Part shown: positions 31,323 through 40,157 of the stretch, in pieces | Numbering within the stretch: position 1 is the first letter of the stretch | Layout: every line of letters begins with the position of its first letter | NCBI GenBank assembly: GCA_016872515.1 | Contig: VGZR01000006.1 | Location: forward strand, 1 to 64,000 | From: SAR202 cluster bacterium | GTDB taxonomy: Bacteria > Chloroflexota > Dehalococcoidia > Lucifugimonadales > VGZR01 | Reading direction: 5' to 3' | DNA: 64,000 nucleotides | Translations under genes and position numbers: made by a program | The notes under the pieces: generated by a model | The model's database searches: none | Seen by the model: only the letters and a program-made list of their open reading frames with translations | What the model was told of the DNA's origin: nothing

Positions 31323-31457
31323 TTGTCATTCTGAGGCGGAGGCCGCAGCCGACGACCGAAGAATGAGGTCAGAAGGGGATGACAGTGCATCAAAGCGAGA
31401 GGCACCAGCCGTGAAACCAGATTCTTCGTCCCGATGCGTCGGGACTCAGAATGACAA
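31323..31457. mobile_element. 135-bp MITE-like element with 13-bp inverted ends
   Basis: TTGTCATTCTGAG at 31323-31335 and its exact complement at 31445-31457 bound the element. Inside are GAAGAAT/ATTCTTC arms and the hairpin GTCCCGATGCGTCGGGAC (31428-31445), whose arms match the palindrome at 29276-29303. It carries no gene and lies in the gap between the epimerase and exosortase loci. Confidence 0.7.
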
Positions 31458-31475
31458 AGAAATGCGATTCCCCTC

Positions 31476-32036
31476 CTAGACCCTGTACCCTGGCCCACCG
31501 ACACCAGGGGCCACGGCCACCGGCGTGCCTTGCCGCACCCTCGGCAGCCAGTACCACAGACACCACGCACCGGCGGCCAGCGCGGGCAGCAGCCCCCAAT
31601 AGACCGTGTACAGGCTCGACACCAGCGTTTCCACCCACGAAGGCGAGTCGCCCCTGGCCGCCCACACATAACCGTGTGGCAGCAGCATCACTGCCACCGC
31701 GTGCGTCACGAATAGCCCTGCCAAGAAGGTGACCAGCCAGCCGACGCGCGACAGGGGCCGCACGTCCACCGCCGCCAGCACCAGCACGACCATCAGCACC
31801 AACCCGTAGTGCAGCGTCAGCCCGCGCACCGACACCGGCTGGGCGAACAGCTCGTGCTCGAGCAAGATGTACGTGCCTATCGCGCGCATCGCCACGCCGT
31901 CCGGTGCGGCCGGGCGCGCCACCGCCACAAGCGCCTCGTTGTACGGCTCCGCCAGCCCGATCCACACCATGGCGATGAGCAACAAGAGTACCAGCGCCCG
32001 GAAGCAGAACGTCAGCAACCTAGCGTGCCCGAGCAT
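31476..32036 (-). CDS. Membrane protein linked to the exosortase gene
   Basis: The 186-residue product has four hydrophobic segments (starting ALVLLLLIAMVWIGLAEPYN, then YGLVLMVVLVLAAVDV, VTFLAGLFVTHAVAVMLL and LVSSLYTVYWGLLPALAA). It overlaps the end of the exosortase gene by 17 bases, so the two are translationally coupled. Small membrane partners of exosortases, as for XrtH, are known, and this gene probably plays such a part. I cannot assign it to a named family. Confidence 0.65.
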   Translation of the reverse strand: MLGHARLLTFCFRALVLLLLIAMVWIGLAEPYNEALVAVARPAAPDGVAMRAIGTYILLEHELFAQPVSVRGLTLHYGLVLMVVLVLAAVDVRPLSRVGWLVTFLAGLFVTHAVAVMLLPHGYVWAARGDSPSWVETLVSSLYTVYWGLLPALAAGAWCLWYWLPRVRQGTPVAVAPGVGGPGYRV

Positions 32037-32550
32037 GCGCCACCCGTTCTACCCACACCAGCCAAAGCACGATGGCCAAGAGGATCATCGCCGTCTGCCA
32101 CACCAAGAGGTGCGCGATGCCGAGGTACTGCGGGTAAGCCTGGCCGACCCAGAACAGGCTGGCGATGCGCAGGACGTTCACCGCCGTCAGCACCACCAGG
32201 CCCATGAGCACGCCGAGGCCCTTGGCTCGCCACGGCGACGGGTACGCCGCCACCGCGCCCGCGTACAGCACCAGCGGCCCGATGGCGGTGCACTCGGCCA
32301 CCACGCTGACAGCAAAGTCGTCCGATGCAAGGATGGTACCCCTGACCGTCGTGGACGCGCCCAGCACGTTCAGCGTCGCGCTGCTCCACCGCGCCGTCCA
32401 CCGGGCGATGGCCTCGATCCAGCCGCCGCCCAGGAACCCAGCGTACACGCCCAGGGCCAGGAGCAAGCTGCCCGCCACGATGAACCACGACACCATCACC
32501 CGCCGTCCCAGCGGGCCGAAGGGGCCGCGTCCTGTCCCAAGCCTCAGCAT
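32020..32550 (-). CDS. Exosortase/archaeosortase-family transpeptidase
   Basis: The 176-residue multi-pass membrane protein carries all three catalytic residues of the exosortase family: Cys87 in AECTAIGPLVLY, Arg128 in NVLRIASLFW and His147 in IAHLLVWQ. Exosortases cleave and re-anchor exported proteins bearing a C-terminal sorting tail (PEP-CTERM and variants). The length and the membrane partner fit the short XrtH-like types. No protein with such a tail is seen in this window, so the substrate lies elsewhere. Confidence 0.8.
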   Translation of the reverse strand: MLRLGTGRGPFGPLGRRVMVSWFIVAGSLLLALGVYAGFLGGGWIEAIARWTARWSSATLNVLGASTTVRGTILASDDFAVSVVAECTAIGPLVLYAGAVAAYPSPWRAKGLGVLMGLVVLTAVNVLRIASLFWVGQAYPQYLGIAHLLVWQTAMILLAIVLWLVWVERVAHARAR

Positions 32551-32589
32551 GGCGCAATTATAGCGGATCCCATCACCCTGCCCGCCCGT

Positions 32590-32618
32590 TTGTCATCCCG
32601 TGCCTTCGCAGATACAAT
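32590..32618 (+). promoter_or_regulatory. Promoter of alaS, leaderless arrangement
   Basis: TTGTCA (32590-32595), a 17-nt spacer and TACAAT (32613-32618) are followed by the ATG at 32626, only 7 nt after the -10 box. Transcription should therefore start at or next to the start codon. Confidence 0.7.
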
Positions 32619-32625
32619 CTTTCGT

Positions 32626-35277
32626 ATGATGACCGGACACCAGATACGCGAAGCCTTCCTCAAGTACTTCGAGAGCCAGGCTCACCTCCGCGTGGCCAGC
32701 TCCTCCCTCATTCCTGTCGGCGACCCGACGCTGTTGCTCACCACCGCCGGCATGGTCCAGTTCAAGCCCTACTTCGCGGGCCACGCCGCACCGCCCAACC
32801 GGCGCCTCACCTCGTCCCAGAAGTCCTTCCGCACGGTGGACATCGACGAGGTGGGCGACGCCACGCACCTCACACTGTTCGAGATGTTGGGCAACTTCAG
32901 CATCGGCGACTACTTCAAGGAGGGCGCCATCAAGTACGCTCTCGAGTGCCTCGCCACCGTCATGGGCTTGCCCAAGGAGCGCTTCGCCATCACCATCCAC
33001 ACGTCAGACGACGACGCGGGCGCGCTCTGGCGGAAGGCGGGTATCCCCGCGAAGCGCATCTACAAGTTCGGCGACAAGCACAACTGGTGGGGCCCGGCAG
33101 GGCTAGAAGGGCCCTGCGGCCCGTGCAGCGAGCTGCACTACGACTTCGGCGCGGACAAGGGCTGCCAGAAGCCGAACTGCGGCCCCAACTGCGACAACGC
33201 GATGCCCAACGGCGGCCCCTGCAACCGCTTCGTCGAGCTATGGAACCTCGTCTTCATGCAGTTCTACCACCACCTCGACGGGAAGCGCACGCCCCTGCCC
33301 GCGCCCAGCGTGGACACCGGCATGGGCTTGGAGCGTCTGGCCGTCGTCCTGCAGGGCGTCAAGACCATCTACGAGACCGACCTGTTCACGCCCCTCCTCA
33401 ATGAGGTCGCCCGCATCTCCGGCAAGAAGTACAGCGCCGACCCCGAAACCTCCTACGCCATGCGGGTCGTCGTCGAGCACGGCCGCAGCGCCTCCTTCCT
33501 CATCGCCGACGGGGTCGTTCCGGGCAACGAGGGCCGCGGCTACGTGCTGCGCCGCGTCGTCCGCCGGGCCATCCGCCACGGCCGTAAGTTGGGCCTCGAC
33601 CAGGCCTTCCTCGGCAGCGTCGCCGCTGTGGTCATCCGCGACATGGGCGAGTCCTATCCCGAACTGCGCCAGCAAGAGAACTTCGTTAAGACGGTCCTGG
33701 GCCTAGAGGAAGAACGCTTCCAACAGGTCTTCCAGAACGGCTATGCTGTGCTTACCGACGCGCTCCAGTCGGGCGGCAGGCTCGGCGGCGACCTCGTCTT
33801 CAAGCTCTGGGACACCTACGGCTTCCCGGTGGAGATGACGCAGGAGATAGCGCGCGAGAAGGGCCTCGAGGTTGATTTGGACGGCTTCAAGCGCGAGATG
33901 GAGGCGCAGCGTGAGCGGGCCCGTGCCTCGGCCAAGTTCGGCGGCGACCTGTCCAAGATCAAAGTGTATGAAAGCCTCGGGGCCGGAGGCGTCCAGTTCC
34001 TCGGCTACACCCAGCTTGTGGCGAAGTCGGTGGTGGTCGGCCTTCTGGCTGAGAACCAGGTGGTCAACGAGGTCGCGGAGGGCCAGGAGATCGAGGTGGT
34101 GCTGCGCGAGACGCCCCTCTACCCCGAGGGCGGCGGCCAGGTCGGCGACGGCGGCCAGGTCATCAGCGATGCCTGCCGGGTGGATGTCCACGACACGCAG
34201 ACGGTCATGCACGGCCTCATCGTCCACTTCGGCAAGGTGGCCAAGGGCAAGCTAGCGCTCGGCGACGCCGTCGAGGCGGTCGTCAATCCCGTCCGGCGCG
34301 AGGACACCGCCCGCAACCACACAGCTACGCACCTGCTGCACGCGGCGCTGCGCCAGGTGCTGGGCACCCACGTCCGGCAGGCCGGCTCGCTGGTCGCCCC
34401 GGACAGGCTCCGCTTCGACTTCACCCACGTCCAGCCCGTCACGCGCGACGAGCTTTGGACGGTGCAGCACCTGGTCAACGAGAAGATACGGCAGAATGCC
34501 CGCGTCCTGCACGGCGAGGACACCTACACCTCGGCCATCCGGCGCGGCGCCCTCGCCTTCTTCGGCGACAAGTACGAGGAGCGGGTGCGGCTCGTCGAGA
34601 TCGCCAACGGCGAGACCTTCAGCTTCGAGGTGTGCGGCGGCACCCACGTCCGCCACACCGGCGAGCTGGGCGCCCTTTACATCCTTGGCGAGGCCGGCAT
34701 CGGCGCGGGCGTCCGCCGCATCGAGGCCGTCAGCGGCCGCGCAGCCGAGAAGCTGGTCTGGGAGCGGTTCGGCCGCGAGGACCGCCTCGCCCAATCGCTC
34801 CAGACGACGCCCGCCGAGATGGAGGAGCGCATCAAGCGGCTGATGGAGGAAGGCGAGGCGATGAAGCGCCAGGCCGAGGCCGTGAGCCGCAAGGCGGCGC
34901 TCCAGTCCGCCGAGGGACTGCTAACGGCCAAGCGACAGGTGGACGGGGTCACGGTGCTGGCCGCCAGGGTAGCGAACGCCGATGCCGATGGGCTGAGGGA
35001 GATCGGAGACTGGCTCCGCGACAAGCTGGGCAGCGGCGTGGTCGTGCTCGGCTCGGTCATCGAGGATAGGCCGCTGCTCATCGCCATGGTCACACCGGAC
35101 CTGGTGCAGCGCGGGGTCAACGCCGCCGACATCGCCCGCGGCGCGGCCAAGGCCATGGAGGGCGGCGGCGGCGGCAGGCCCGACGTGGCCCAGGCGGGCG
35201 GCAAGCTCCCTGAAAAGCTCGACGAGGCCCTAGCCCGCGTTCCCGACCTCGTCAAGCCCAAGGCTTCCAAAACCTAG
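32626..35277 (+). CDS. alaS: Alanyl-tRNA synthetase
   Basis: The 883-residue enzyme charges tRNA-Ala. The class II core holds motif 1 to 3 pieces (LTSSQKSFRTVDIDEVG, LWNLVFMQFY, GMGLERLAVVLQG). The editing domain has NHTATHLLHAAL and CGGTHVRHTGELG, with the His/Cys metal ligands. The C-terminal C-Ala domain ends with the glycine-rich GGGGGRPDVAQAGG. The length is typical. The start is fixed by the promoter just upstream. ruvX follows after 5 bases, forming an operon as in many bacteria. Confidence 0.96.
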   Translation: MMTGHQIREAFLKYFESQAHLRVASSSLIPVGDPTLLLTTAGMVQFKPYFAGHAAPPNRRLTSSQKSFRTVDIDEVGDATHLTLFEMLGNFSIGDYFKEGAIKYALECLATVMGLPKERFAITIHTSDDDAGALWRKAGIPAKRIYKFGDKHNWWGPAGLEGPCGPCSELHYDFGADKGCQKPNCGPNCDNAMPNGGPCNRFVELWNLVFMQFYHHLDGKRTPLPAPSVDTGMGLERLAVVLQGVKTIYETDLFTPLLNEVARISGKKYSADPETSYAMRVVVEHGRSASFLIADGVVPGNEGRGYVLRRVVRRAIRHGRKLGLDQAFLGSVAAVVIRDMGESYPELRQQENFVKTVLGLEEERFQQVFQNGYAVLTDALQSGGRLGGDLVFKLWDTYGFPVEMTQEIAREKGLEVDLDGFKREMEAQRERARASAKFGGDLSKIKVYESLGAGGVQFLGYTQLVAKSVVVGLLAENQVVNEVAEGQEIEVVLRETPLYPEGGGQVGDGGQVISDACRVDVHDTQTVMHGLIVHFGKVAKGKLALGDAVEAVVNPVRREDTARNHTATHLLHAALRQVLGTHVRQAGSLVAPDRLRFDFTHVQPVTRDELWTVQHLVNEKIRQNARVLHGEDTYTSAIRRGALAFFGDKYEERVRLVEIANGETFSFEVCGGTHVRHTGELGALYILGEAGIGAGVRRIEAVSGRAAEKLVWERFGREDRLAQSLQTTPAEMEERIKRLMEEGEAMKRQAEAVSRKAALQSAEGLLTAKRQVDGVTVLAARVANADADGLREIGDWLRDKLGSGVVVLGSVIEDRPLLIAMVTPDLVQRGVNAADIARGAAKAMEGGGGGRPDVAQAGGKLPEKLDEALARVPDLVKPKASKT

Positions 35278-35282
35278 ACACC

Positions 35283-35696
35283 ATGCGCATCATGGCCCTG
35301 GACGTCGGCGACCGCCGCATCGGCGTCGCCCTCAGCGACCCCCTTCTGCTGATGGCCTCGCCGTTGACAGCAATCGTGCGTAGGACGCTGTCCGCAGACA
35401 TAGACGCCATCCTGCGCCTGGCGTCGGAGAACGAGATCGGCGACATCGTCGTCGGCGTCCCCATCTCCCTCTTGGGGCGCAAAGGCCCCCAGGCTCAGAC
35501 GTGCCTCGCCTTCGCCAAGGCGCTGTCCCAGCAGGCGCCGGTGCCCGTGCACACCCACGACGAGCGGTTCTCCACCTTCGAAGCCGAGCGCAGGCTTCGC
35601 GACGCGGGCGCCAAGCCCAGCCGCGACAAGGGCCGCGTGGACGCAGCCGCCGCCGCGGTGATCCTGCAGGGCTACCTGGACAAACGGCGCCGGTAG
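35283..35696 (+). CDS. ruvX: Holliday-junction resolvase-like nuclease
   Basis: The 137-residue product is a RuvX/YqgF protein with the RNase H-like fold: MRIMALDVGDRRIGVALSD at the start (first catalytic Asp), VVGVPISLLGRKGPQ, and the C-terminal DERFSTFEAERRL and VDAAAAAVILQGYL with the remaining acidic residues. These proteins process pre-16S rRNA and may act on DNA junctions. The link to alaS is common and supports the call. Confidence 0.93.
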   Translation: MRIMALDVGDRRIGVALSDPLLLMASPLTAIVRRTLSADIDAILRLASENEIGDIVVGVPISLLGRKGPQAQTCLAFAKALSQQAPVPVHTHDERFSTFEAERRLRDAGAKPSRDKGRVDAAAAAVILQGYLDKRRR

Positions 35697-35750
35697 GTGG
35701 TTCCTAGCACTACTGCCTGATACAGCCGATTTTGATAGACTCTACCGACC

Positions 35751-36340
35751 ATGTTTAACAAAGCTGCCTTGCGCCCTCTTCCCACCCTCGGTATTCTCCT
35801 GTTCGTCCTCGCCAGCTGTGGTGAGTCCACAGCGGTTGCGTCGCCGACCCTGGTGGCGTCCAGTCAGCGCCGATCGAGACGAGGCTACGCGGGGTGCCGC
35901 TGCCCGGCGACCAGGACGGCGTCCGCGCCGCCTTCGAGGGGCTGCCGCGCGATGCAACGTCTGAGGAGCGCGATCCCACTCGCTACGCGGCCTACTACCG
36001 ACAGTCTGGCTCATCTCTGCCCGACGCCCAAATCATCGCGATGGACGTCGCGAACGGTGACTTCTTCCCGGCCGGCTCGATCGCTTCCGACATCATCGCT
36101 ATCTTCGCGACCTGCGCCGACTGGACAGTCATGGGCACAGGGACCGAGGAAGGCCTGGCCTGGGTCGAGTACAACACGACGGCGACAGACGCGGCCTCCG
36201 GGGCGAGCCAGCTGATGTATATCGTTCAGTGGGGCCATCCGGAGAGTTCCTGGGTCTTTGGCGTGCAGGTCGAGGACCCAGGGCAGCTGATAGCGGTGCT
36301 GGACGCGTTCTTAGTCGCGGTGCGGATCGGGCCTCTCTAG
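35751..36340 (+). pseudogene. Lipoprotein gene with a single-base frameshift
   Basis: The first frame starts MFNKAALRPLPTLGILLFVL and continues with a lipobox (L-A-S-C), but turns into nonsense-like sequence after about residue 36. A second frame, open from about 35825 to 36340, reads sensibly from VQSAPIETRLRGVPLPGDQD to the end (AVLDAFLVAVRIGPL). A one-base change near 35855-35865 would join them into a protein of about 195 residues. The domain is unrecognised. It is either a real frameshift or an assembly error. Confidence 0.6.
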
Positions 36341-36349
36341 CTCGCCTGC

Positions 36350-36355
36350 TATACT
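36350..36355 (+). promoter_or_regulatory. -10 box (TATACT) of aroE
   Basis: TATACT ends 8 nt before the GTG start at 36363, another probable leaderless start. No clear -35 lies 16-18 nt upstream. Confidence 0.5.
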
Positions 36356-36362
36356 TAGCCTT

Positions 36363-37226
36363 GTGACGCGCTACATCGGGCTTCTCGGCCATCCACTATC
36401 CCATTCCATCTCGCCGGCGTTCCAGCAGGCCGCTCTCGACCACCATGGGTTGCCTGTCACGTTCGAGGCGTGGTCGACGCCGCCGCAACGCCTGGGCGAT
36501 GCTCTCGCTCGGCTCCGCCGGGAGGACTGTCTCGGCGCGGGAGTCACGATCCCCCACAAGGAGACCGTGCTGCGGCTCGTGGACGAGTCCGACCCGCTCG
36601 CCCGCTCCATCGGCGCCGTCAACACCATCATCAACCAGAAGGGCCGCCTCAAGGGGCACAACACCGACGCGATTGGGCTGTTGCGCGCCCTCAAGGAGAA
36701 GGCGGGGTTCGTGCCCAAGGACAAACGTGTCCTGCTTCTGGGCGCGGGCGGTGCTGCGCGGGCTGCAGCCTTCAGCTTCGTCCGCGAGAACGCCCGCTCC
36801 GTCATCATCGCCAACCGCAACGCCGTCCGGGCGATGAACCTCGCCGACGACCTTAGCCACAACGGGACCTTCGTCACTGCCGTTCTCACGGACCGCGGCT
36901 CCCTGGCCATGCACGCCCGGAACGCCGACCTCATCGTCAACGCCACCTCTATGGGCATGAGGGGCGGCGGGGCCGAGGGCGAGTCGCCCCTAGCCGCCGA
37001 GCTCATCACTCCGAACTCCCTAGTCTTCGACATGGTCTATAACCCGCCCATGACGCCGCTGCTCCAAGCAGCCAAGGCGATGGGCACTCGGACGCTGGGC
37101 GGCCTGCCGATGCTTATTTACCAGGGTGCGGAGGGGTTTGAGCTGTGGACGGGCAAGCCCGCACCTATCGAGGTGATGTTCAAGGCGGGCGAAGCAGCCC
37201 TGGCCGCCATATCCGCGCGCCGGTGA
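36363..37226 (+). CDS. aroE: Shikimate dehydrogenase
   Basis: The 287-residue enzyme reduces 3-dehydroshikimate to shikimate with NADPH. It shows GLLGHPLSHSISPAFQQAAL (shikimate-binding Ser pair), TIPHKETV with the catalytic Lys, GAVNTIIN, HNTDAIGLLRAL with the catalytic Asp, the nucleotide motif LGAGGAARAAAFSF and NATSMGM. The GTG start fits the leaderless promoter. It is followed after 4 bases by the fused aroK-aroB gene, so three aromatic-pathway steps are made together. Confidence 0.94.
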   Translation: MTRYIGLLGHPLSHSISPAFQQAALDHHGLPVTFEAWSTPPQRLGDALARLRREDCLGAGVTIPHKETVLRLVDESDPLARSIGAVNTIINQKGRLKGHNTDAIGLLRALKEKAGFVPKDKRVLLLGAGGAARAAAFSFVRENARSVIIANRNAVRAMNLADDLSHNGTFVTAVLTDRGSLAMHARNADLIVNATSMGMRGGGAEGESPLAAELITPNSLVFDMVYNPPMTPLLQAAKAMGTRTLGGLPMLIYQGAEGFELWTGKPAPIEVMFKAGEAALAAISARR

Positions 37227-37230
37227 CGAG

Positions 37231-38889
37231 ATGAAGGCGAACATCTTCCTGACGGGCTTCTCGGGCACTGGCAAGACCACCGTGGGTCGCGGGGTGGCCC
37301 GCCGCATGGGATGGGTCTATGTGGACACGGACGAAGAGATCGCGCGTGCCACGGGGCGGACCATCGCCGATGTTTTCTCCAAGGACGGCGAGGCCCAATT
37401 CCGCCAGCTCGAAAGCCGCTGCCTGGCCGACGTGTGCGGCCGCGAGCGCCAGGTCGTCTCCACCGGCGGCGGCATCGTTACACGGATACGCAACCGCGAC
37501 CTCATGGCGCGCAGCGGTCTCGTCGTGTGCCTCGAGGCCACTCCCGAGACCATCTTTGAGCGTTTGTCCGAGCAGAACGCCAGCGCTGAGACGGCCGAGG
37601 TGCGGCCCCTACTGCAGGGTACCGACCCCGCCGAGCGCATCCGCGCGCTGAAGGCGAAGCGGCAGCGCCACTACTCCCGCGCCCACTGGACAGTTCACAC
37701 CGACCGGCTCTCGCCTCAGGCGGCCGCCGAAGAGGTCGTCCGTGCCTGGCGGCTCCTCGCGGGACTCGGCACCGACGACCTGTCGCTCCCCGACGCTGAT
37801 GTGGCCGCGACCGTGCGAACGGCCTCGGGCGACTACCCCGTCTGGGTCGGCTGGGATCTGATTGCCAAGTTCGGGGACAAGTCCAAGCAGGTCATCTCGC
37901 CGCGCGCGGCTTACTTCATCACCGACGAGGGCGCGTACCGCCATGCGCGGCGCGCTCAGGTCTCGATGGAGGCGGCGGGCGTGCCGTCGCATCTTTTCGT
38001 CGCGCCGTCGGGTGAGGCGCACAAGACGCTCGCGACGGTGCGCATGATGTACGACTGGCTGGCGTCGCGGCGTGCCGAACGCGGCCACCTCGTCGTCGCC
38101 GTTGGGGGCGGCGTGGTGGGCGACGTGGCCGGATTCGCGGCGGCCACGTACCTGCGCGGGATGCCCTTCGCTCAGGTGCCGACGACGCTCCTTGCCATGA
38201 TGGATGCTTCTATCGGCGGCAAGGCCGGCGTTGACCACCCTCAGGGTAAAAACCTCGTCGGTGCCTTCCACCAGCCGAAGTTCGTCCTGGCGGATGTGGC
38301 CACACTCGAGACGTTGCCGAAGCGCGAGCTGGCCGCTGGCTGGGCCGAGGCCATCAAGCATGCGCTCATAATGGACGAGCCGTTGCTTCACACCTTCGAG
38401 CAGCATGGCAAGGCTGTCCGCGCACTCGAACGCGAGACAACAGCGGACGTGGTCCGCAGGAGCGTCGCCATTAAGGCGCGAGTCGTCTCGCAGGACGAGC
38501 GCGAGACTCTGGGCATCCGGACCCTGCTGAACTACGGCCACACGGTCGGCCACGCCATCGAGGCCGTGACCGGCTACACGCAGTACCTCCACGGCGAGGC
38601 GGTCGCCATCGGCATGATGGCCGCCGCTCATATCAGTCGCGAGCTGGGGATGCTTTCTCCCAAAGACGTAGCACGGCAGAGGGCAGTGTTGGAAGCTTAC
38701 GATCTGCCAGTTTTGCTGCGCGGCGTGGACACCGACGCCATCCTCGCTGCCACCCGGATGGACAAGAAGACTGTGGGAAAACGCGTCAACTGGGTGCTGC
38801 TCGACCGAATCGGTCATGCCGCCGTCCGTTCCGATGTGCCGCCGGAGGCCGTTCGGAGGGCCGTCGCCCAAGTCTCCTCGGAGTCCTGA
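37231..38889 (+). CDS. aroKB: Fused shikimate kinase and 3-dehydroquinate synthase
   Basis: The 552-residue product joins two enzymes. Residues 1 to about 175 are shikimate kinase (P-loop GFSGTGKTTVG, DTDEEI, GGGIVTR, RPLL lid). Residues about 190-552 are dehydroquinate synthase with VVAVGGGVVGDVAGFAAATY, TTLLAMMDASIGGKAGVD, the metal-ligand region ELAAGWAEAIKH and NYGHTVGHAIE plus LHGEAVAIGM. They catalyse steps 5 and 2 of the shikimate pathway. AroK-AroB fusions are known from several phyla. Both halves keep their active-site residues. tgt starts 4 bases downstream. Confidence 0.95.
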   Translation: MKANIFLTGFSGTGKTTVGRGVARRMGWVYVDTDEEIARATGRTIADVFSKDGEAQFRQLESRCLADVCGRERQVVSTGGGIVTRIRNRDLMARSGLVVCLEATPETIFERLSEQNASAETAEVRPLLQGTDPAERIRALKAKRQRHYSRAHWTVHTDRLSPQAAAEEVVRAWRLLAGLGTDDLSLPDADVAATVRTASGDYPVWVGWDLIAKFGDKSKQVISPRAAYFITDEGAYRHARRAQVSMEAAGVPSHLFVAPSGEAHKTLATVRMMYDWLASRRAERGHLVVAVGGGVVGDVAGFAAATYLRGMPFAQVPTTLLAMMDASIGGKAGVDHPQGKNLVGAFHQPKFVLADVATLETLPKRELAAGWAEAIKHALIMDEPLLHTFEQHGKAVRALERETTADVVRRSVAIKARVVSQDERETLGIRTLLNYGHTVGHAIEAVTGYTQYLHGEAVAIGMMAAAHISRELGMLSPKDVARQRAVLEAYDLPVLLRGVDTDAILAATRMDKKTVGKRVNWVLLDRIGHAAVRSDVPPEAVRRAVAQVSSES

Positions 38890-38893
38890 GACA

Positions 38894-40072
38894 TTGAACA
38901 GGGATGTCTTCACGCTCCTGGCCACCGACGGCGGTGCGAGGGCAGGCGTCCTCAAGACCAGTCACGGCGACGTCCACACCCCTGCATTCATGCCGGTCGC
39001 CACGCAAGGCTCCGTCAAGGCGCTCGACCCCGCCGACCTCAAGGCTATCGGTGCAGATATCATCCTGAGCAACACCTACCACCTGTACCTCCGTCCTGGC
39101 GTGGAGCTGGTGGAACGCTTCGGTGGGTTGCACCGTTTCATGGGCTGGAGCGGGCCGATCCTCACCGACAGTGGGGGCTTCCAGGGATTCAGCCTCGAGC
39201 CGCTGCGTGAGATGACCGAGGAGGGCATCACGTTCAAGTCCCACCTCGACGGCAGCCTCCATACCTTCACGCCTGAGGCGGTGGTGCGTCACCAGGAGCG
39301 ACTCAGCTCCGACATCGCCATGCCGTTGGATGTCTGCGTCGCCCTGCCTGCCAAGTGGGAGGCCGTGGAGGCGGGCGTGGAGCGCACGGGCCGGTGGGCC
39401 GAGCGGTCGCGCAAGGCGCACTCCCGCGCAAACCAACTTCTCTTCGGCATTGTGCAGGGAGGCTTGTACCCTGACTTGAGGCAGCGCTCGGTCAGCTTCT
39501 TGACCGGCCTCGGCTTCCCAGGCTACGCCATCGGCGGCTTGAGCGTCGGCGAGTCCAAGGAAGATATGTACCGCCTCACGGGCTTGACCACCGGCATGCT
39601 GCCCCGGGAATCGCCCCGCTACCTGATGGGCGTCGGTTCACCAGAAGACCTCGTGGAGTGCGTCGCACGCGGGATAGACATGTTCGACTGCGTGCTGCCG
39701 ACCCGCACGGCTCGAAACGGCGCTCTGTACGTGCCTCAGGGCCGCCTGAACATAGACGCCGCACCCTTCCGCACCATGGACAAGCCAGTGGAGGAAGGCT
39801 GCGACTGCTATACCTGCCAGAACTTCTCAGCAGCCTACCTCCATCACCTGTTCAGGTCCAAGGAGCTGCTGGCCTACCGCCTTGCCTCGATTCACAACCT
39901 GCGCTTCATCCTCCGCCTCATGGAGCAGATGCGTGGGGCCATCGTGTCAGGCACCTTTGGAGAGTTCCGCGTGAAGTTCCTCTCCGGCTTCATCCCCCCC
40001 GACGAGGACGCGCGCGAAGCGCAGCGTGAGAAGTGGTTGACAGCACGGTCGCGTCGCGCGGAAGAGGGCTAG
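38894..40072 (+). CDS. tgt: tRNA-guanine transglycosylase
   Basis: The 392-residue enzyme exchanges guanine 34 of certain tRNAs for the queuosine precursor. It has TPAFMPVATQGSVKAL, ILSNTYHLYLRPG, GIVQGGLYPDLR, GGLSVGE, FDCVLPTRTARNG with the nucleophilic Asp region, and the zinc site CDCYTCQNFSAAYLHHLF. The TTG start lies 4 bases after aroKB. The frame is open upstream but overlaps aroKB. One oddity is DSGGFQGFSL, where the usual Val after Gln is Gly. Confidence 0.94.
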   Translation: MNRDVFTLLATDGGARAGVLKTSHGDVHTPAFMPVATQGSVKALDPADLKAIGADIILSNTYHLYLRPGVELVERFGGLHRFMGWSGPILTDSGGFQGFSLEPLREMTEEGITFKSHLDGSLHTFTPEAVVRHQERLSSDIAMPLDVCVALPAKWEAVEAGVERTGRWAERSRKAHSRANQLLFGIVQGGLYPDLRQRSVSFLTGLGFPGYAIGGLSVGESKEDMYRLTGLTTGMLPRESPRYLMGVGSPEDLVECVARGIDMFDCVLPTRTARNGALYVPQGRLNIDAAPFRTMDKPVEEGCDCYTCQNFSAAYLHHLFRSKELLAYRLASIHNLRFILRLMEQMRGAIVSGTFGEFRVKFLSGFIPPDEDAREAQREKWLTARSRRAEEG

Positions 40073-40103
40073 CAGGCCACGGAGCCGGCACTCCGGAAAA
40101 ACA

Positions 40104-40131
40104 GAGGGGCGGGCCATCGGGCCCGCCCCTC
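40104..40131. terminator. Bidirectional terminator between tgt and MoaD
   Basis: A perfect 12-bp stem (GAGGGGCGGGCC and complement) with loop ATCG lies between converging genes. On the minus strand it is followed by TGTTTTTCC, a good rho-independent signal for the MoaD gene. Confidence 0.7.
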
Positions 40132-40157
40132 CTTGTTCGCGGAGAAATGACTTGGGG

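Noticed and set aside
31867-32625. N-terminal extension of alaS
   Set aside because: The frame is open upstream but runs antisense to the exosortase genes, and the promoter and family start fix the ATG at 32626.
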